Source of the DNA: Rhyzopertha dominica
Taxonomy: Eukaryota; Arthropoda; Insecta; Coleoptera; Bostrichidae
Length of the DNA: 64,000 nt
NCBI GenBank assembly: GCA_025024175.1
Contig: QCXZ01000041.1
Coordinates: forward strand, 48,417,786 to 48,481,785
Direction of reading: 5' to 3'
The notes below the pieces were generated by a model. It saw only the letters and a program-made list of their open reading frames with translations. It did no database searches and was not told where the DNA came from. The translations under genes were made by a program, and so were the position numbers. This document shows, one piece after another, positions 25,490-38,204 of this stretch (position 1 is its first letter; every line of letters starts with the position of its first letter).

Positions 25490-26040
25490 AAACGTACAAA
25501 TTTACAAAGGAGCCAAAAAAAGTGACGAGATACTAAATACATAATTATGAAATTCGTAAAGACGAAAAAACTTCGCCACCGGGTGTTTGTTCGAAGCTCT
25601 GTACTCCAACCGCAGCATGGGCGTCGACTTACGAACATTAATCAACATATTTAAAGTGGCAAGCGCATTTCCTTCTGTATGCAGATATGGCAAACGCCAG
25701 AAAAAAATAAGAGAAACGCTGAAAGGGAACGGGCGAACATTATGCTCCAATGGGAATTCGCAGTATGGCTTTACGACGGTGAGAATTTTAATTATGCCAG
25801 CCCACAGGCCTTTGTTTTTATTCGCTGATTTGAAAAGTGCTTTATTTCAATACGCGAACAAGATGGTTGCGTGGGCCCTTCGTTTAGAGGGAGAGTGGTG
25901 GATGTGAGATTGCGGCACACGGAATTGGAGCTTTCTGTAGAAACGGAGGCGACTTGCACTAATTAGTAGCCGCGTGGTGCTTGGATACGTCACAAAACAC
26001 TCAGTAAAGCTGGCGCGAATTTAATGAAAGCTAGATGTTA
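25490..26040. other. GC-richer island, no gene recognised
   Basis: Between AT-rich flanks this stretch has more CG dinucleotides and an open frame of 106 codons (25587-25907, +) without any recognisable motif or splice context. It may be conserved non-coding DNA. Coding function is not supported. Confidence 0.3.
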
Positions 26041-28005
26041 GTTGTGCTATTGTTGTTTGTGTAGTATTAATTGAATAGCCAAAATAAAAAAGGGTTGTTC
26101 TGCCCTACAATAAATTTTAGAGCGGAGGCAAAAAAACTGTGTTTTTGCTATTCACACAAGGATGTTTGTGAAATAATATATCATACGAAATATAACACAA
26201 AAAACTAAAAAATGGCTCTCTTTATCTCAAGGTACAATCTAAACANAAAATGTAACCAGTTTGTTCAAAAAATACATTTGTAAGAACANAAAACATAAAA
26301 AATGTTAGTCAATTAACATTTTTGTAGTAATTACTGGTCTTCATGTTTACTTGGTTAAACTTAGAATAGGTTACTAGATCAACTAAAGCGCAATTATTAT
26401 AATATAATAGTAGAAGATGATTTTAGTACTCACTTTCGCAGATGTAATAGCAAAGCCACCCTTGTGTAGCATCTATTTAAGTGTTTTGGTCTGTTATCAC
26501 TTGTAGATTTTCCTACACGATTTAATAACACTATAGATAAGGTGTACACAAAAATAAAAAGTAATATAATAGTCAGTCCATTTGGTGTGGCCTTCTCTTA
26601 TTATATAGTTTTAAGCGTAAAAGGTAAATTTGAGCAAACATAGATTCTAATAACAAATTCAACATGTTTTTTTAATAGTAATTTATATTTTTTATAATCC
26701 CTTTCCGGAAAAACAAATCAGCTATAAAAAATCCAAATCGTATCATAATAATTGGTGAAAAATTCGTGATATGAGAGAGTTTCTTAGCCTTTTGAAATAT
26801 GAATTAACTTACATACAACTTTCGCAATGAAAATACAATTCCATAATTATAAACGCATTTACAACTCAGCCATAAAACAAGTAAAAAAACCGCTGCATAT
26901 TGAATCAATACTTCTACATCCAATTGTCAAAATGAAATTTACGCTTTTATTTCTTATACTATACGATCAGTAATCAGGTTTTAAGCATTTTTTCCCCTAC
27001 ACATTTTTGCTAAGACAAACGGTTCTCGTGATATTAGCAAAAATACATACATTTTTAAAATAGGTTTTTCAAACAACCTGAAAATTAGTAACTTAACAAA
27101 AAAATTGCACGACTGCTTTCCGATCAGAAATTTGATTTTGTATATAATACTAAAAAAAATCGTATGGATAGGGTCCTAAATACGTTTTTTGAAAATATTT
27201 GAAAAATGTCAAACTTTTAGAAAAAAAATTTAAAACACTGAAGATTTTTTTAATATATTCGAAGATATTTAGGAAAAATCGTATTCTTTCAGTTACGCTT
27301 TTTTGCTAATATCTTCTAAACAGTTTGCTGCACAGAAAATTTATAGAGACGAATAATACTCGCAATAATACTACTAACCACATACTAAAACGAAAAAAAT
27401 AAAGATTGAAAAAGGGGTAGTTACCCCTCAATTTCACCACCTTTCCGATAACCTACTTACCCCAAACACAGTAGGTCGCTTTGGGTAGTTTTTTTTATGT
27501 ACGCCTTTCAAGTTCATATGTTAAGTCTTTCGAAAGTTATCGCGTCCACACACAAATCCACAGACACACAGATAAGAATTTTTTTTGCTCAAATTTTGCT
27601 TTTTTACGTTTTCGACCATTTTAACCGTATTGAGAAAATAAAAATTTTGATACAGGACTTCCCATCCGTTGGGTGTGGAAGTAATTAACGTAAATGGCGA
27701 GTACTTAAAAAGAAACCGAAACAACCCCAATTAATAAACAAAACAAATTACTCTTGTATCGAGCGTAAATGACTTGCGCATTTCTCAAAACTTGATAAAT
27801 TTTCTTCCCCCTTGCAACGAGGATTCGATTAATTTATTGTCCACAAACTACGAAAGCATGAACTGCAAATTCTCGATTCATGAAATCTCATTTAACAATA
27901 TTAAGGACTGCTTTAGTAATGGTAATATCGAGCGTTCGAGTGCGGTAAATCGGTAAAGGATATGAGTATTTATGCCTCCGATTACCAGAGAAGGCGTGTT
28001 TCCAA
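26041..28005. other. No gene seen
   Basis: AT-rich. The 27000-27480 part resembles non-coding regions of decayed DNA transposons (long A/T runs, TTTTGCTAATATCTTCTAAAC), but no termini were found. Confidence 0.3.
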
Positions 28006-28009
28006 ATCG

Positions 28010-29275
28010 TGTAAAGCGATCCTTCCGTCGTACCAATAGTCAAGAAAGGTGATACCAGTGAAAACAGTAATTACGGTGTCATTTCATTATTACCAATACT
28101 TCCAAATATTTTCGAAATATTGTTAGTACTTCAAATCTCGAAATATTTTGAAGCTAATGATTTTTTGGGGGTCAGTTTGGGTTTCGTAAACATTCATCAC
28201 CTTTTCTTGCAGCTCTAGCGTTTTGTTGAAAATGTTATTGGCTCTTTCGAAAATCAAAATTATTATGCAGCCCTTTTTCTTGATTTGAGTAAAGCGTTCG
28301 ACACCGTGTCGCATGCTATTCTACTTAATACACTAAAGTTTTATAAGTTTTGTGAAAATAGTATTAATCTTATTAGATCCTACTTATCGAATCGGGTATA
28401 AAAAGTTGTTATTAGAGGAACATTGCCAGATGAGTGTGGTGTAGCTCATGGGGTAACACACAGCTCAATTCTGAGTCCTTTGCTATTTTTACTATACATT
28501 AATGATCTGCCATATTGTACACCTCTGTACTACTGTATGTTGTAGCGTTGTTCTTCGACTTGTCTTCAACAATAGTTAAATGAACATCTGCAGTAAATAA
28601 AGGGTGGAAGGCTGCTAACAAATTACACTTAAATAAAGATAAAACAGTTAAGGTAACTTTCGTACCTAGAGGAGGCACAGTCTCCGTAGATTATACCAAA
28701 TTTCTTGAAGCGTGCGCTGATTCTAGTTTGTATTGGCATCAACACATTAACACCTTTGCTGCCAAACTTTGTAAAAATATTTACTTAATATGTAATTTAC
28801 CTCACCTTATTTATTTATATTCAGATGTTTAAGCTATATCACAAAAAATATTAGTCACTTTAGAGCGTTAAACACAATTCATGAGTATAATACTAGGGGA
28901 ACCAGGATATGTTTAAATATCCTAAGACTTAACAGAAGCAGACGTGGAATAAACTATTACTGTATACAATTTTATAATATATTGCTTAATAACATAGGAA
29001 ATGTGCCTTCTAATTTATTGATAAGAGTAATAAAACAATACCTCATTAGTAAGTCATTCTACTCGATGAAGGATTTCCTGAATGATGATTTCAGGGTTAT
29101 GCATTTGTAATACTAGCAAATTGTGTATGTTTGTGGATTTGAATTTATAACGTATTACTGGCTAATTACCTATTGCAAAATGTACTTACACTCTTGTTGT
29201 TTTGACCTGTGTAAAATAGGTTTGTATTATTAGCACCGATAAATTATACTATTATTATTGTTATTTTAAATAAAT
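28010..29275 (+). pseudogene. LINE ORF2 relic, RT to 3' end
   Basis: Plus strand, in order: GVFPNRVKRSF and VPIVKKGDTSENSNYR by frame joining (28000-28070), GGQFGFRKHSSPF (about 28165), then a long intact piece with LFLDLSKAFDTVSHAILL (28270-28325), SINLIRSYLSNR and THSSILSPLLFLLYINDLP (28465-28515). The YADD site is lost to a shift. Later pieces are NKDKTVKVTF, HWQHINTFAAKL-like residues, and RSRRGINYYCIQFYNILLNN to FYSMKDFL (28940-29090), the characteristic last part of Jockey-type ORF2. The 3' end lies near the ATTATTATTG run at about 29253. Stops throughout. Confidence 0.85.
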
Positions 29276-29589
29276 CATCTGTTAAGGTTTCAGGGAATTC
29301 NAAAACTTCATCGTCTTTTAAAAATGTACACAGGTCTTTGATATTCTAAACAAGTTAATTATTTATAGGTAACTGACCAGAGTAATCCAGATTTTTATAT
29401 ATGGGAATAAACTGAACGCCAGGTTTATTAAAGCACAACGTACCTGAAAAGAAACCATAGTATCGTCCCGTCACCCCGCTGTTGAAAAAAATGTTGGATG
29501 TTTCAAACCTTTCGTTGAGTACCATGGCTTGCCAAAATTTCAGCACGTGTTGGCTAAGATTCTTATCTCTGCATCAATCAACGTGTACA

Positions 29590-30070
29590 AATCAAAACAC
29601 GCGTTGACTTTTTTCAAAAAAATGTATACTTCCATTGAACATGGATCTCAACTTCATTCAAATGCTTTCCACGACTGGCCCTGCATATCCCATACAATCA
29701 ACTCAATTCTCCGGTATATTTTCAACTATATGGAGCTGTATTCGACCAATGACCTTAAGAGTTTCAATCGTTGCTGGATGGCTAGCGTAACACTTACTTT
29801 TAACGGATTCTCACAAATAATTCAAAGGAGTCAGATCGCTGCTGCGAGGTTGCCAACGGACGTCGGTATTCGGCTGATTGTGCATAAATTATCTGTTTCG
29901 TTGGCTGTGTGGCAAATCAAAGCTGACTGAGATCATATGCTTCAATTTCCGGCAGTAAAAAATCTGTTATCATGGCGCGACAGCGCTCGCCATTGATTAA
30001 AACGGAGTGTCCTTGCCCATTTTCAGAGAAAAATGATCAAAATGCCTAGCAAACAAACTGATTGCGTTGG
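29590..30070 (-). pseudogene. Mariner-superfamily transposase, C-terminal relic
   Basis: Minus-strand reading by frame joining gives AMITDFLLPEIEAYDLSQL, then the decayed second-Asp region (FDLPHSQRN, with QDGA lost), then VRWQPRSSDLTPLNYL (about 29850), the counterpart of the PPRSPDLTPLDFFLWG motif, with Asn in place of the third catalytic Asp. KSKCYASHPATIETL and a WVDCMGYAG-type tail follow. This matches the C-terminal half of the same broad DDxD group as the elements at 41778 and 49228. The N-terminal half and the inverted repeats were not found. The plus-strand open frame over this region is its antisense shadow. Confidence 0.75.
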
Positions 30071-32225
30071 AGACAATCTTATTTTACCATTTTTTCAGGA
30101 ATTTTTCTAGTTTGAGAAGAAGATTCATAACTCTGGAAATATGTATTTTATAATTCCTATTTTGTTTCAAGTGAAAAGCGAGCAATTTCGTAAATGTCAA
30201 ACATAAAGCTAACTTTCTGTTGTAAGAAGAATGATTTCTCAATTGAAACAATCGAAATAAACGGTAGACAAAATTGATAACACATACAGCTTTTTAAAAT
30301 TGCTAGTTAAAACCGCATTTATATGGTCAAATAGTACAGGCAATACTTCAATATATCCTCTCCTTCCAAGATTTTCCGGCCAAGAAAGATTATACTTTTT
30401 ATTATTTTTTTTTGAGTAAGCTAACATTCAGTATAATCAAAGCTATAAAACATCGCTTGTACACAGAAAAAGGAAACAATCTATATATATAACATTTCTT
30501 TTTTCGTGAGAATTTTAGGCCCCTTTTTTAAAACAAGGGCATATTAAAACAATATTACATTTTCGTAAATCATATTCGTTTTATTGTGCCTCCAGAAGAA
30601 TTCCTCATACATACTTTGATGACAGCACTTGGTCACTTGGTCAGTAATGTACAATATAATGTGGGCATCAATCATTGCAATTATTTGAGAGTTTAGTTTA
30701 TTTTTTCTATTACAATGTTTTCCTCGATCGACGCTTGGTCTGGAAGCAAACGTATCAAACGCGCCAATATTTGTACGTGTATTTCGTAAGAAAACAAAAA
30801 TTTCTTTTCTTGTGCTCTTTTATGTCTTTGGTTCAACACAAACACCTTAACACACATTTGCAAATTTTTGAGCTTAATATCTATTACTCTAGTTTATTTG
30901 CTTTATTTTTTCTTTTATTTTTACACTTTTTCAGTCCACAACACTTATTCTTTTACTTTACAACATAGTGGTGAAGGAAACCCTCAAATGTAGCAGAAAA
31001 GTCCTTGCTTTACCAAAATAACCATGATCAACTGGTACAGAAGACACTTGATGAGTGTTTTTATGTTCAGAAGACGTCGAGCTTAACACAGAAAGTTAAT
31101 TAATAGAAAATGTGTTTTGGACAAACTACCAAGGTGAAACAGGTTAGATATGCAATGAGATTGTTCGAAGTTTGTGACTCCTTTTTTTAAATTTAAATAA
31201 TACAAGTATTTTGTTATATTAAAACATGTCTTGTTGACACTTCTGTACTATACTTGCACAAAGGATAGTATGGCAAACTTATTCTTATTATTATTCCTTA
31301 TCTTTCAGATTTACTGGGGTTGTGACCTATTTTCCTTTTAATTAAATTAAAATTAACCATTAAGAGCTTAATTTACTATTTTTTTAAATTGTTATGTTTT
31401 TATTTTGTGCGGTTGCCAAAAATGGTCAAACATAAAACGAATAATCTTCACTTCCTTACACAGTAAGTAGTCTCATATATGAATGACGTTAATATACAGT
31501 TAAGAAAGTAATAAGTTCGTTTAAAATTCTATGAATAGCTGCGAAAAATACACGGACTCCTCAAATTCAATTTATATTTACAATTTTTTTCCAATAACAT
31601 ACAGGGTGGTTTCTGCAGGAGATATGACGTCATCAATATTTTTCCTAATGGCAAATTCATTATAAATAAAATAAAAACGAGAAAATAAGAAAGGTTCAGG
31701 AATATTACACCTAAACAAGTGTTATATCTTGTTGAAAAAAAGATTCTCTCTGATAATAATGCTACTAATCATACTAAATAAAATTTTAAATTCTTGCTCC
31801 TGTATCATGATAAATGCCAACCCATAATTTTAACTATGCCACACCGTACTTTGACTTTTTGTCTATTAGCATAGCCGCTCGAAACAAGTTTAATCTCTTT
31901 AGAAAAATTATGTTTTGTGATGGAATTATTATTTTAATTTTTTTCATATTTTTATGGGATATGCCAAGGGAAAATGCATTCCAAAAGTGTTTATAGTTCA
32001 GAATGACGTATATACTTTCTATTTATAGTAACCTGAAAACAAAAATTAAATCCTTTTCTACTTACCCTATTATTGGCAGAGATATATCAGTTATGTTTGT
32101 CAATAATTGCAGAACAGTATACTACATAATATAATTCTTTTTTTCAACAAAGATTTTATAGTAATTCCTATTTTACTTGATTCACTTTAAATAAAAATTG
32201 GTGGTTAAATATACAACACGTTATA
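30071..32225. other. No gene recognised; mariner-type terminus near 31603
   Basis: AT-rich. ACATACAGGGTGGTTTCTGC at about 31600 has the CAGGGTG outer motif of mariner-type inverted repeats and is not paired with a visible second end. Confidence 0.3.
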
Positions 32226-32233
32226 TTGGGCAG

Positions 32234-32552
32234 TGGATACAATGCCTTACATGCCAGTCTCTTAGAAATACCTAGTTATCTCAACCGGCCGAACAAGGGA
32301 AACGTTGCTTTAGAAGATCCAAATAAAAGATGCAAGATATTGGTCACTGCAAGAGTTGGTTGCAACAATTGGCAGTTATCAGTTAATACTAAAGCTGCAG
32401 GTAAATATTTTAGAGTAAATATATATTGTAAATATAAGCATACTATTAACACTAGACCTATATTTTCACTCTAATCAACTTTAAATCTCTCTTTATTTCA
32501 TCCAGAATTAAAGTTACTACCTGTGCGCATTTTTATGAAGAACTACATCTAA
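32234..32552 (+). CDS. Putative two-exon coding end, function unknown
   Basis: Exon A (32234-32400) is bounded by an AG acceptor (TTATATTGGGCAG) and a CAG|GTAAAT donor. Its open frame reads SLLEIPSYLNRPNKGNVAL and then RVGCNNWQLSVNTKAA. A pyrimidine-rich acceptor (TCTCTCTTTATTTCATCCAG) ends at 32505. Joining the two keeps the frame (E-LKLLPVRIFMKNYI) to a stop at 32550-32552. The frame also extends upstream of the acceptor to 32226 through a TTG. I do not recognise the protein. It could be the 3' end of a host gene with further exons upstream, or part of an old transposon. The composition is less AT-rich than its flanks, which mildly supports coding. An AATAAA-like signal occurs near 32690. 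Confidence 0.3.
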
Positions 32553-33700
32553 ATAATGATACCAACAAAATTATTTCAATAACAATTAACAAAAATGAGA
32601 GAATTATATTATACACTCTTGAATTAAAGGCAATTATCATCCTATAATCAAATAGTTGTTTAACAAACACTGATGTTGGTAAGTGTTTTAAATAAATTCA
32701 AAGTATATATTTGCTCTTATTAGATGTGCTTAATACAATTATTTGTCCACGAGGAACAGGACCGACTTGGGTTAACAGCATACCTAGGTATATTGTGTTT
32801 GTGTATGTGATCAGTTTCATACCATTTGTATGTGTCCTGTGTGCGGTGTAAGAAAAAAAATGTACTTGAATTTTAGCATAAGCGCCAAGTGTACAGATTA
32901 TATTTTATCGACCAAAAAAGGTAATGATGAACTCTATTTAGTACCTACCAAAGCATAATACATATTTTAAGACTACAAGTATACCTGAAGCTTAGTATGT
33001 ATTTAGTACGATCTTTATTACTAACATTAGTACTAACATTAACAGAAAAAGCTAACATTTACATAATGAATTAATAGAAACATTCACTTGTTTTAACAGT
33101 TTTTGCATTTCAACCGTCTACAACTGTTGCATACTATTCTTTCCTTTGAGTTATACTGTATGTTGTACCTGTTTTATTCATTTTTTTTATTCAATAAAAT
33201 ATGAGATCTTTTTATTACTTTCCTCGTCCTCAGCTTGGGTTTTAGCATATTAATTGAAAAAATTGTATATATCACGACATTGATTAATGGAATTACGATA
33301 ATAACTTCTATATAATCATTTAAAATTTTGGTGTTTCTTTTTGGTGGGATTTTAGTGTACGTACATAAAACTACAACTGCACTAAAATGGTTAAAATTGC
33401 ACTAAAAATAGTGAATATTTCAAACCATTCTAAGCTTCTCGTACTAAAAAACATAAATACAATTGTCATAAATAAAAAATTAATTTATCTACTCTCGATG
33501 TTTGAATAGGTCAAAGCGCAATATATCACACGCTATAGAGAAAAATAACTATGGGGACGAATCGAGAAGGATGCCAAATAGCGCAAATTTAAAGCCAACA
33601 AACACCACTTCCAATATTTTATATAGTCAAATTAGGCCAGCGAGGTGACAAAATCAGTTAATGCATCGAAACAAGACATGAATTAGTCACAGCCAATTAA
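32553..33700. other. No gene seen
   Basis: AT-rich DNA upstream of the GC-rich Vsx-like promoter region. A short exon-like segment at about 32724-32786 (after TCTTATTAG) is open but unsupported. Confidence 0.35.
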
Positions 33701-34135
33701 TTAGATCCAATTATGATAATTGAACACATCGTTTCCAATTAACCATGTAAACTGTTTGACAGTAATTGTCCGGACAGCCGGGCAATCCGAATCTCTAAGC
33801 GCACCCCGCATAAAGCTCTGGCTACACCGAACAAAACTCTCCGGATCCCCGCCTACCGCGACGGGCGCTGCACGCGATTCCGACCCGCAGCCACGTCACC
33901 GCTAGACCCAGAACGGCCTGCGACGCGTCCGCCAATTCGCGTCCCACAACCCGACGCAGCATTGGTCTGGAACGGGCGCCGCCTAGTTTAAGGGGTCTTT
34001 TCACGCGAATATTAGGGAGTATCTTGGCCGGCGGCTCGCAGTATTCCTTTTTCGAGTCAGTTCGATACGCGCTGCGGTCCGGCATGCGGCCCGCCAAATT
34101 TGAATAGGACGGTGCGCGCGTTCGGTGGTGAAAAC
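33700..34135 (+). promoter_or_regulatory. CpG-rich promoter/5'UTR region of the Vsx-like gene
   Basis: GC and CG content rise sharply from about 33770 and continue into the coding exon, which suggests one promoter-exon block. A TCAGTT at 34057-34062 fits the arthropod initiator (TCAGTY) and would give a 5'UTR of about 77 nt, but no good TATA box or downstream element supports it. The leader would contain a 7-codon upstream ORF (ATG at 34084, ending in TAG). Several TAATTA/ATTAATTAG motifs lie at 33650-33740. Confidence 0.4.
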
Positions 34136-34547
34136 ATGAACAATGACAGCTTAGAGGGCACGATACACGTCACGGCGCCGAGCATACTGAACAAGCCGTC
34201 GCAGACGATGCCGCAGCGATCGCCCTTCGCCATCCAGGAGCTGCTGGGCCTGGGGGACTCGCNGCACCGGTCGCCGACGGNGGCCGTGTCCGCCATCACG
34301 CCCAACGNCTACCCGCAGAGGCACATGCAGGCGCCGACGTGCTTCCCGTCGGAGCACGGCTTCAACCACCACCACATGACGATGGCGGCGTCGAGGATGG
34401 CGTACTTCAACGCACAGGCGGCCGTGGCGGCGGCCTTCCTGCCCCACAACATCGCGGCGGCCGCGGGGATGAACGCCAACGCGGGAGCGACGTCTCCGGC
34501 GGCGGTGCTGGGGCTCGCGGGGCACCAGAGCGCCGCGGCGGCGGCCG
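34136..34547 (+). CDS. Vsx: Vsx-like homeobox gene, coding exon 1 (partial gene)
   Basis: ATG at 34136 with A at -3; 137 codons plus one base to a GTAAGT donor at 34548. Residues 28-39 read RSPFAIQELLGL, the octapeptide of Vsx/Chx10 paired-like homeoproteins; F-A-I-Q-E-L-L also fits the eh1 pattern that recruits Groucho/TLE co-repressors. A His run at about 78-80 (HHH) and Ala-rich tracts (95-100, 107-110, 132-136) follow, usual for insect Vsx N termini. Three ambiguous bases make three residues unknown. Family knowledge: Vsx proteins are nuclear transcription factors with a homeodomain and CVC domain that act in visual-system and brain neuron identity. Neither domain was found downstream on this strand, so the remaining exons are inferred to lie past 64000. 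An in-frame TTG at 34100 is ignored as a start. The call rests on one motif plus composition. Confidence 0.75.
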
Positions 34548-35440
34548 GTAAGTCCCACACAGTTTGTAGTTTGGTTGTCTTGTAAGTGAACGACGGGTTT
34601 GAGAGAAATCGAGGTGGTAAGCGGCTCTAATCTAAAATGTAGTAAGAAAACTTCACGTTTGGCGCTTAATCCAAACGGGCCTATAGTTAGGTAACCAAAA
34701 TAGTATTTTAAACAATCCTTCAACTTATTTGTGCGAATGGCTTAGGGCTCTTCATCATATATGAACGTTTGTTCTTCTACGATTAACAATTTTCAGAATT
34801 AACACTAGAATTGCAAATAATTTTTAAATCACTCCTCGCAATACTAGACTATTGTGAAAATACTTATCTTATTCACTGACAATCAGTTGAATATGCCTGA
34901 ATTATTATACCTAAAGTTAAGAATGTCGAACGATACAGTTTCTGGTGCCGTCGCATAAATGCCCTGTGCTTGGCGTCCACTATAATCATAATTAAGAACA
35001 ATCTTAACGTAAAATAATTTAAATTTAATACACAGCTCAAAAGGTACTCCCTAAACGAATTTAGATGGCTGATAATAGAAGTTTAAATAGCGAAATACAG
35101 TCATCTACATCGCTATAAATTCTTACCCAAAAATGTTCGGTGGAATACACTGCCTTTATACTAGCTAACATAACATTCAGTATTCGGATTCAATTTACAA
35201 AAAGAAAAAAAAATATCATTTATTTTTTGCCAAAACTGTAAAGGAAAGGTTTTTTGATTGTTCTGAAACCAGCACATTTGTAGCTGAAGCTTCTTTTGGT
35301 TTTAGACTTAATACTGTTTTTGTCATGTACGAGGGCTCGCTGTGTTTTGACAGTTCTGCGACAGTTTACACAATGATGACTTTAAAACAAAAAATTTATT
35401 CGATTCAGTGTTATGGTTGAAACATTAATATTTTGACACA
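34548..35440 (+). other. Start of probable Vsx intron 1
   Basis: Begins GTAAGTCC, a near-consensus 5' splice site. No acceptor followed by homeodomain-coding sequence was seen anywhere to 64000, so everything from here on is provisionally intronic on this strand. This first part is AT-rich and lacks recognisable elements. Confidence 0.5.
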
Positions 35441-35454
35441 GGCGAGAATTCTAT

Positions 35455-36000
35455 CCCAAAACTTTTATCATTATTTTCTGATGAAGAAACGTCGTCTACC
35501 AACGGTACAGTTACCTCGCAGCGTATATGATATCGAAGCAATTTCACAATTTTAAAAAGTGACCAGTAATGTTACAAAGTAAATGTGTCATGTGAAATTG
35601 CTTATCACGGAATAATAGATCCATACATAAAATTTTTTCAACGACCGACTTAATTTATAGCTTAATTATCGGCGCACAATGTTTATTGTTACTAGATGAT
35701 TAAATGTGAATGTAATGTGCCCTGCTGAGAGTCCCGATTTAACGATATTGGATTTGTATTTGTGGAACGTTTAAAGCAAATTGTGGATAGGAATAACCTG
35801 CCTAGTAAGTTGAAGAATTAAAAATTGAATTAGAGACGTCGTGACATGGTTATTCATCAAATATATTAATTCGTTTTAGAGTAGCATTGTGCGCGGATAG
35901 GAGTGAGAAGTTTATTGAGTTATGATTATTTTTATTAAAAATTAGTTGGTATCTTTAAACCGTTTCTTTGATTTGCCATTTATTGAAATCAAGTTTCTCA
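35455..36000 (+). pseudogene. Mariner-superfamily transposase relic
   Basis: Frame joining on the plus strand gives LFSDEETSSTNGTVTSQ (about 35470; the first catalytic Asp in FSDE), then a piece reading NVSCEIAYHGIIDPYIKFF (about 35590), where the family has VWCGI...IIGPFFF, and CPAESPDLTILDLYLWNV (about 35720), where it has PARSPDLTPLDFFLWG, with the third Asp kept. The second Asp block (QDGAPxH) is not readable. Many stops. Inverted repeats not identified. Confidence 0.7.
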
Positions 36001-38200
36001 CAAATAAACTCATTTCTCTCCGCACAGTTCTGCTAGTAAAATCAAAGATACATCATTTTCCTTTTGTAATCTCAATTATGATTATTTCTATCCCGACCGA
36101 GCTGCAATAGAGTTTTATATCTATCAGTTACAAACGATAAAATAAAGTTTTACAATCCTTGCATTCGTTTGGCAATTAACAACTAATACCATTTAAAGAT
36201 TAATCACGGTAAAATAATTACACTTACGAAGCAAAACAATTTGAAGGGCATTTAAAAAAATGATTTCCGTTATTATTTCCCTTTAAAATGTAATGCAGTT
36301 GGAAACATGAAATTAATTAATCTGTATCCTATCTGTTTATCTTAATGAAACTCTTGGTATCCCGTGATTTTTCAAAAATAATTCACCAAATCATATGCCA
36401 CCTTTCTGTGACTTACTTGATAGTTATCAGTGAAATATCTAATAATGCCAAAATGACAGAGTTGCATTTACCAAGCAAAATTTCTCGTGTTCTAAGCATC
36501 TAACCTTCCACATAAGTGGTCTAAATTACAAACGACGCAGTGAGAGCATTAACACAACTATAAAAGCGACGAAGAATACACTCGGCTAATAAAACTTCTG
36601 TTTAAAGATAAGCATGTTGCGATTTTCTTTAAGAAATGTATGATCGCAATGAAATCCTTGTTATCTTGTCAATGGAACAAAGAATACACTACGGAATATT
36701 TTTGAATTTGTAAAATATTATAACATATGTGCAAGAAGTTCATAAACCTACAAATAATTTGTATAAATACTGATGTGTTGCCTAAGATGGCATGGACCCT
36801 AATTTAGTTAATATTAAAAATTAAAAAAAAATAGTTACACAAAGTTGCATCTAAACTGGCTCTCCGCTATAAAATTATATTCTCTGGAACCGATCAACTT
36901 TTAATTTCTGGTTAGAAATTAAGGCCACTTTCGTAACAATATGTGTTCATTTTGCACTTTGTTTTGCGCAGTTTCGACTCTTATGATAATTTTGACGCTT
37001 ATAGTGGACTACAAAAATTTCAGTAAAAAAGATAGGAGATGGACTAGATATAAACTTCTCATTATCCGGCTTAGGTATCATATGTTAAGAATTCTGTTTA
37101 CCGATCTAAAAGTTATGTACACTAATAGTGTGATTTTCTTCTATCCAATCCAGTACAAGAAATTCAGTCTCCTCAGATGTATCTGCCTCTTTCTTATTAT
37201 TTTGTCAAATTAAACATTTCTAGGATAGCATTGTACATAAACATGTGACGTTAATAATGAGTCTGTCTACATCTACTAAGTGTTGCGTAAGTGACACTTG
37301 CCTATACAATAAATGTAACAAGCAGAAGCAAGTTTTTCAAAGCCGCACTTTATCCTTTGCGATTTAGCAAAGAAAAACCATAACAAAATCGAAGGTACTT
37401 AAATTCTGCTACTGATGGCACAAGGAAAAACATATAATTTTCTTAAAAAGATTGATAAATCCATGATTGAAAATTGCAAAACCGAAACTTTATTATTAGG
37501 CAAGTATTGCAGTGTAACTAAAACATTTTATGTGTCAAAGAACTTTAAGAGGTATTCAGAACACTCACTTATCAAAAAAAACTTTTAATATAGTTTCTTT
37601 TTAGCAAAGTGGATGTTATTTTAGACCAGGATTTAAACAATTGGAAGAAATATATAATGAGTTTCATTAAAAAAAAAACGAAATTTGGTAGATCCCAGAG
37701 AAAATAAAAAACAATCTTACAGGGTAGATTTGTTAGACCTTTAATTTGAAATATTTTTCAATTTTTCTGTATTAAGCACAATCAATCCATCCCGTTTAGG
37801 TGACCCGCTATAGTGATTATTTCCTACACGAATCCTCTTGTAAAAACACTGAAACCCTTTTGCAATTATAATAGTAGGTACTATATTTTTCAGGAGCCTA
37901 GGTAAATTTCCAAAAATCGTATTCTTATTATTATTCTTTGTATGTAAATGTTATGTATTTCATAAAAAAAGATAATAGCAAATGATCGTGTATTTCATGT
38001 ATGATGAACTATGCTCTGAAATAATCTAAATAAGATTATATAGCCTAGGTCTATACCAAACTAAGCCAGCAAAGTTATAGCAACTCAAGTTGCATTTTTT
38101 TAAATTTGGACCGCTGTTCGTGTAATCGTTGAGATAATAAAAGCTGTCGATTACCGATTATAATTAGTTTTGTACCTAAAAGCTGATTTGTTAAATTCTT
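36001..38200. other. No gene seen
   Basis: AT-rich intron-like DNA. The 90-codon open frame at 36941-37213 is hydrophobic and low in complexity and shows no motif. Confidence 0.4.
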
Positions 38201-38204
38201 GCTT

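Noticed and set aside
29529..29930. 133-codon plus-strand open frame
   Set aside because: It is the antisense shadow of the mariner-type transposase relic read on the minus strand.
34151..34723. 190-codon open frame antisense to the Vsx-like exon
   Set aside because: Arg-rich, low-complexity product caused by the GC-rich, Ala/Gly-coding plus strand. The plus-strand exon has the recognised octapeptide and a splice donor.
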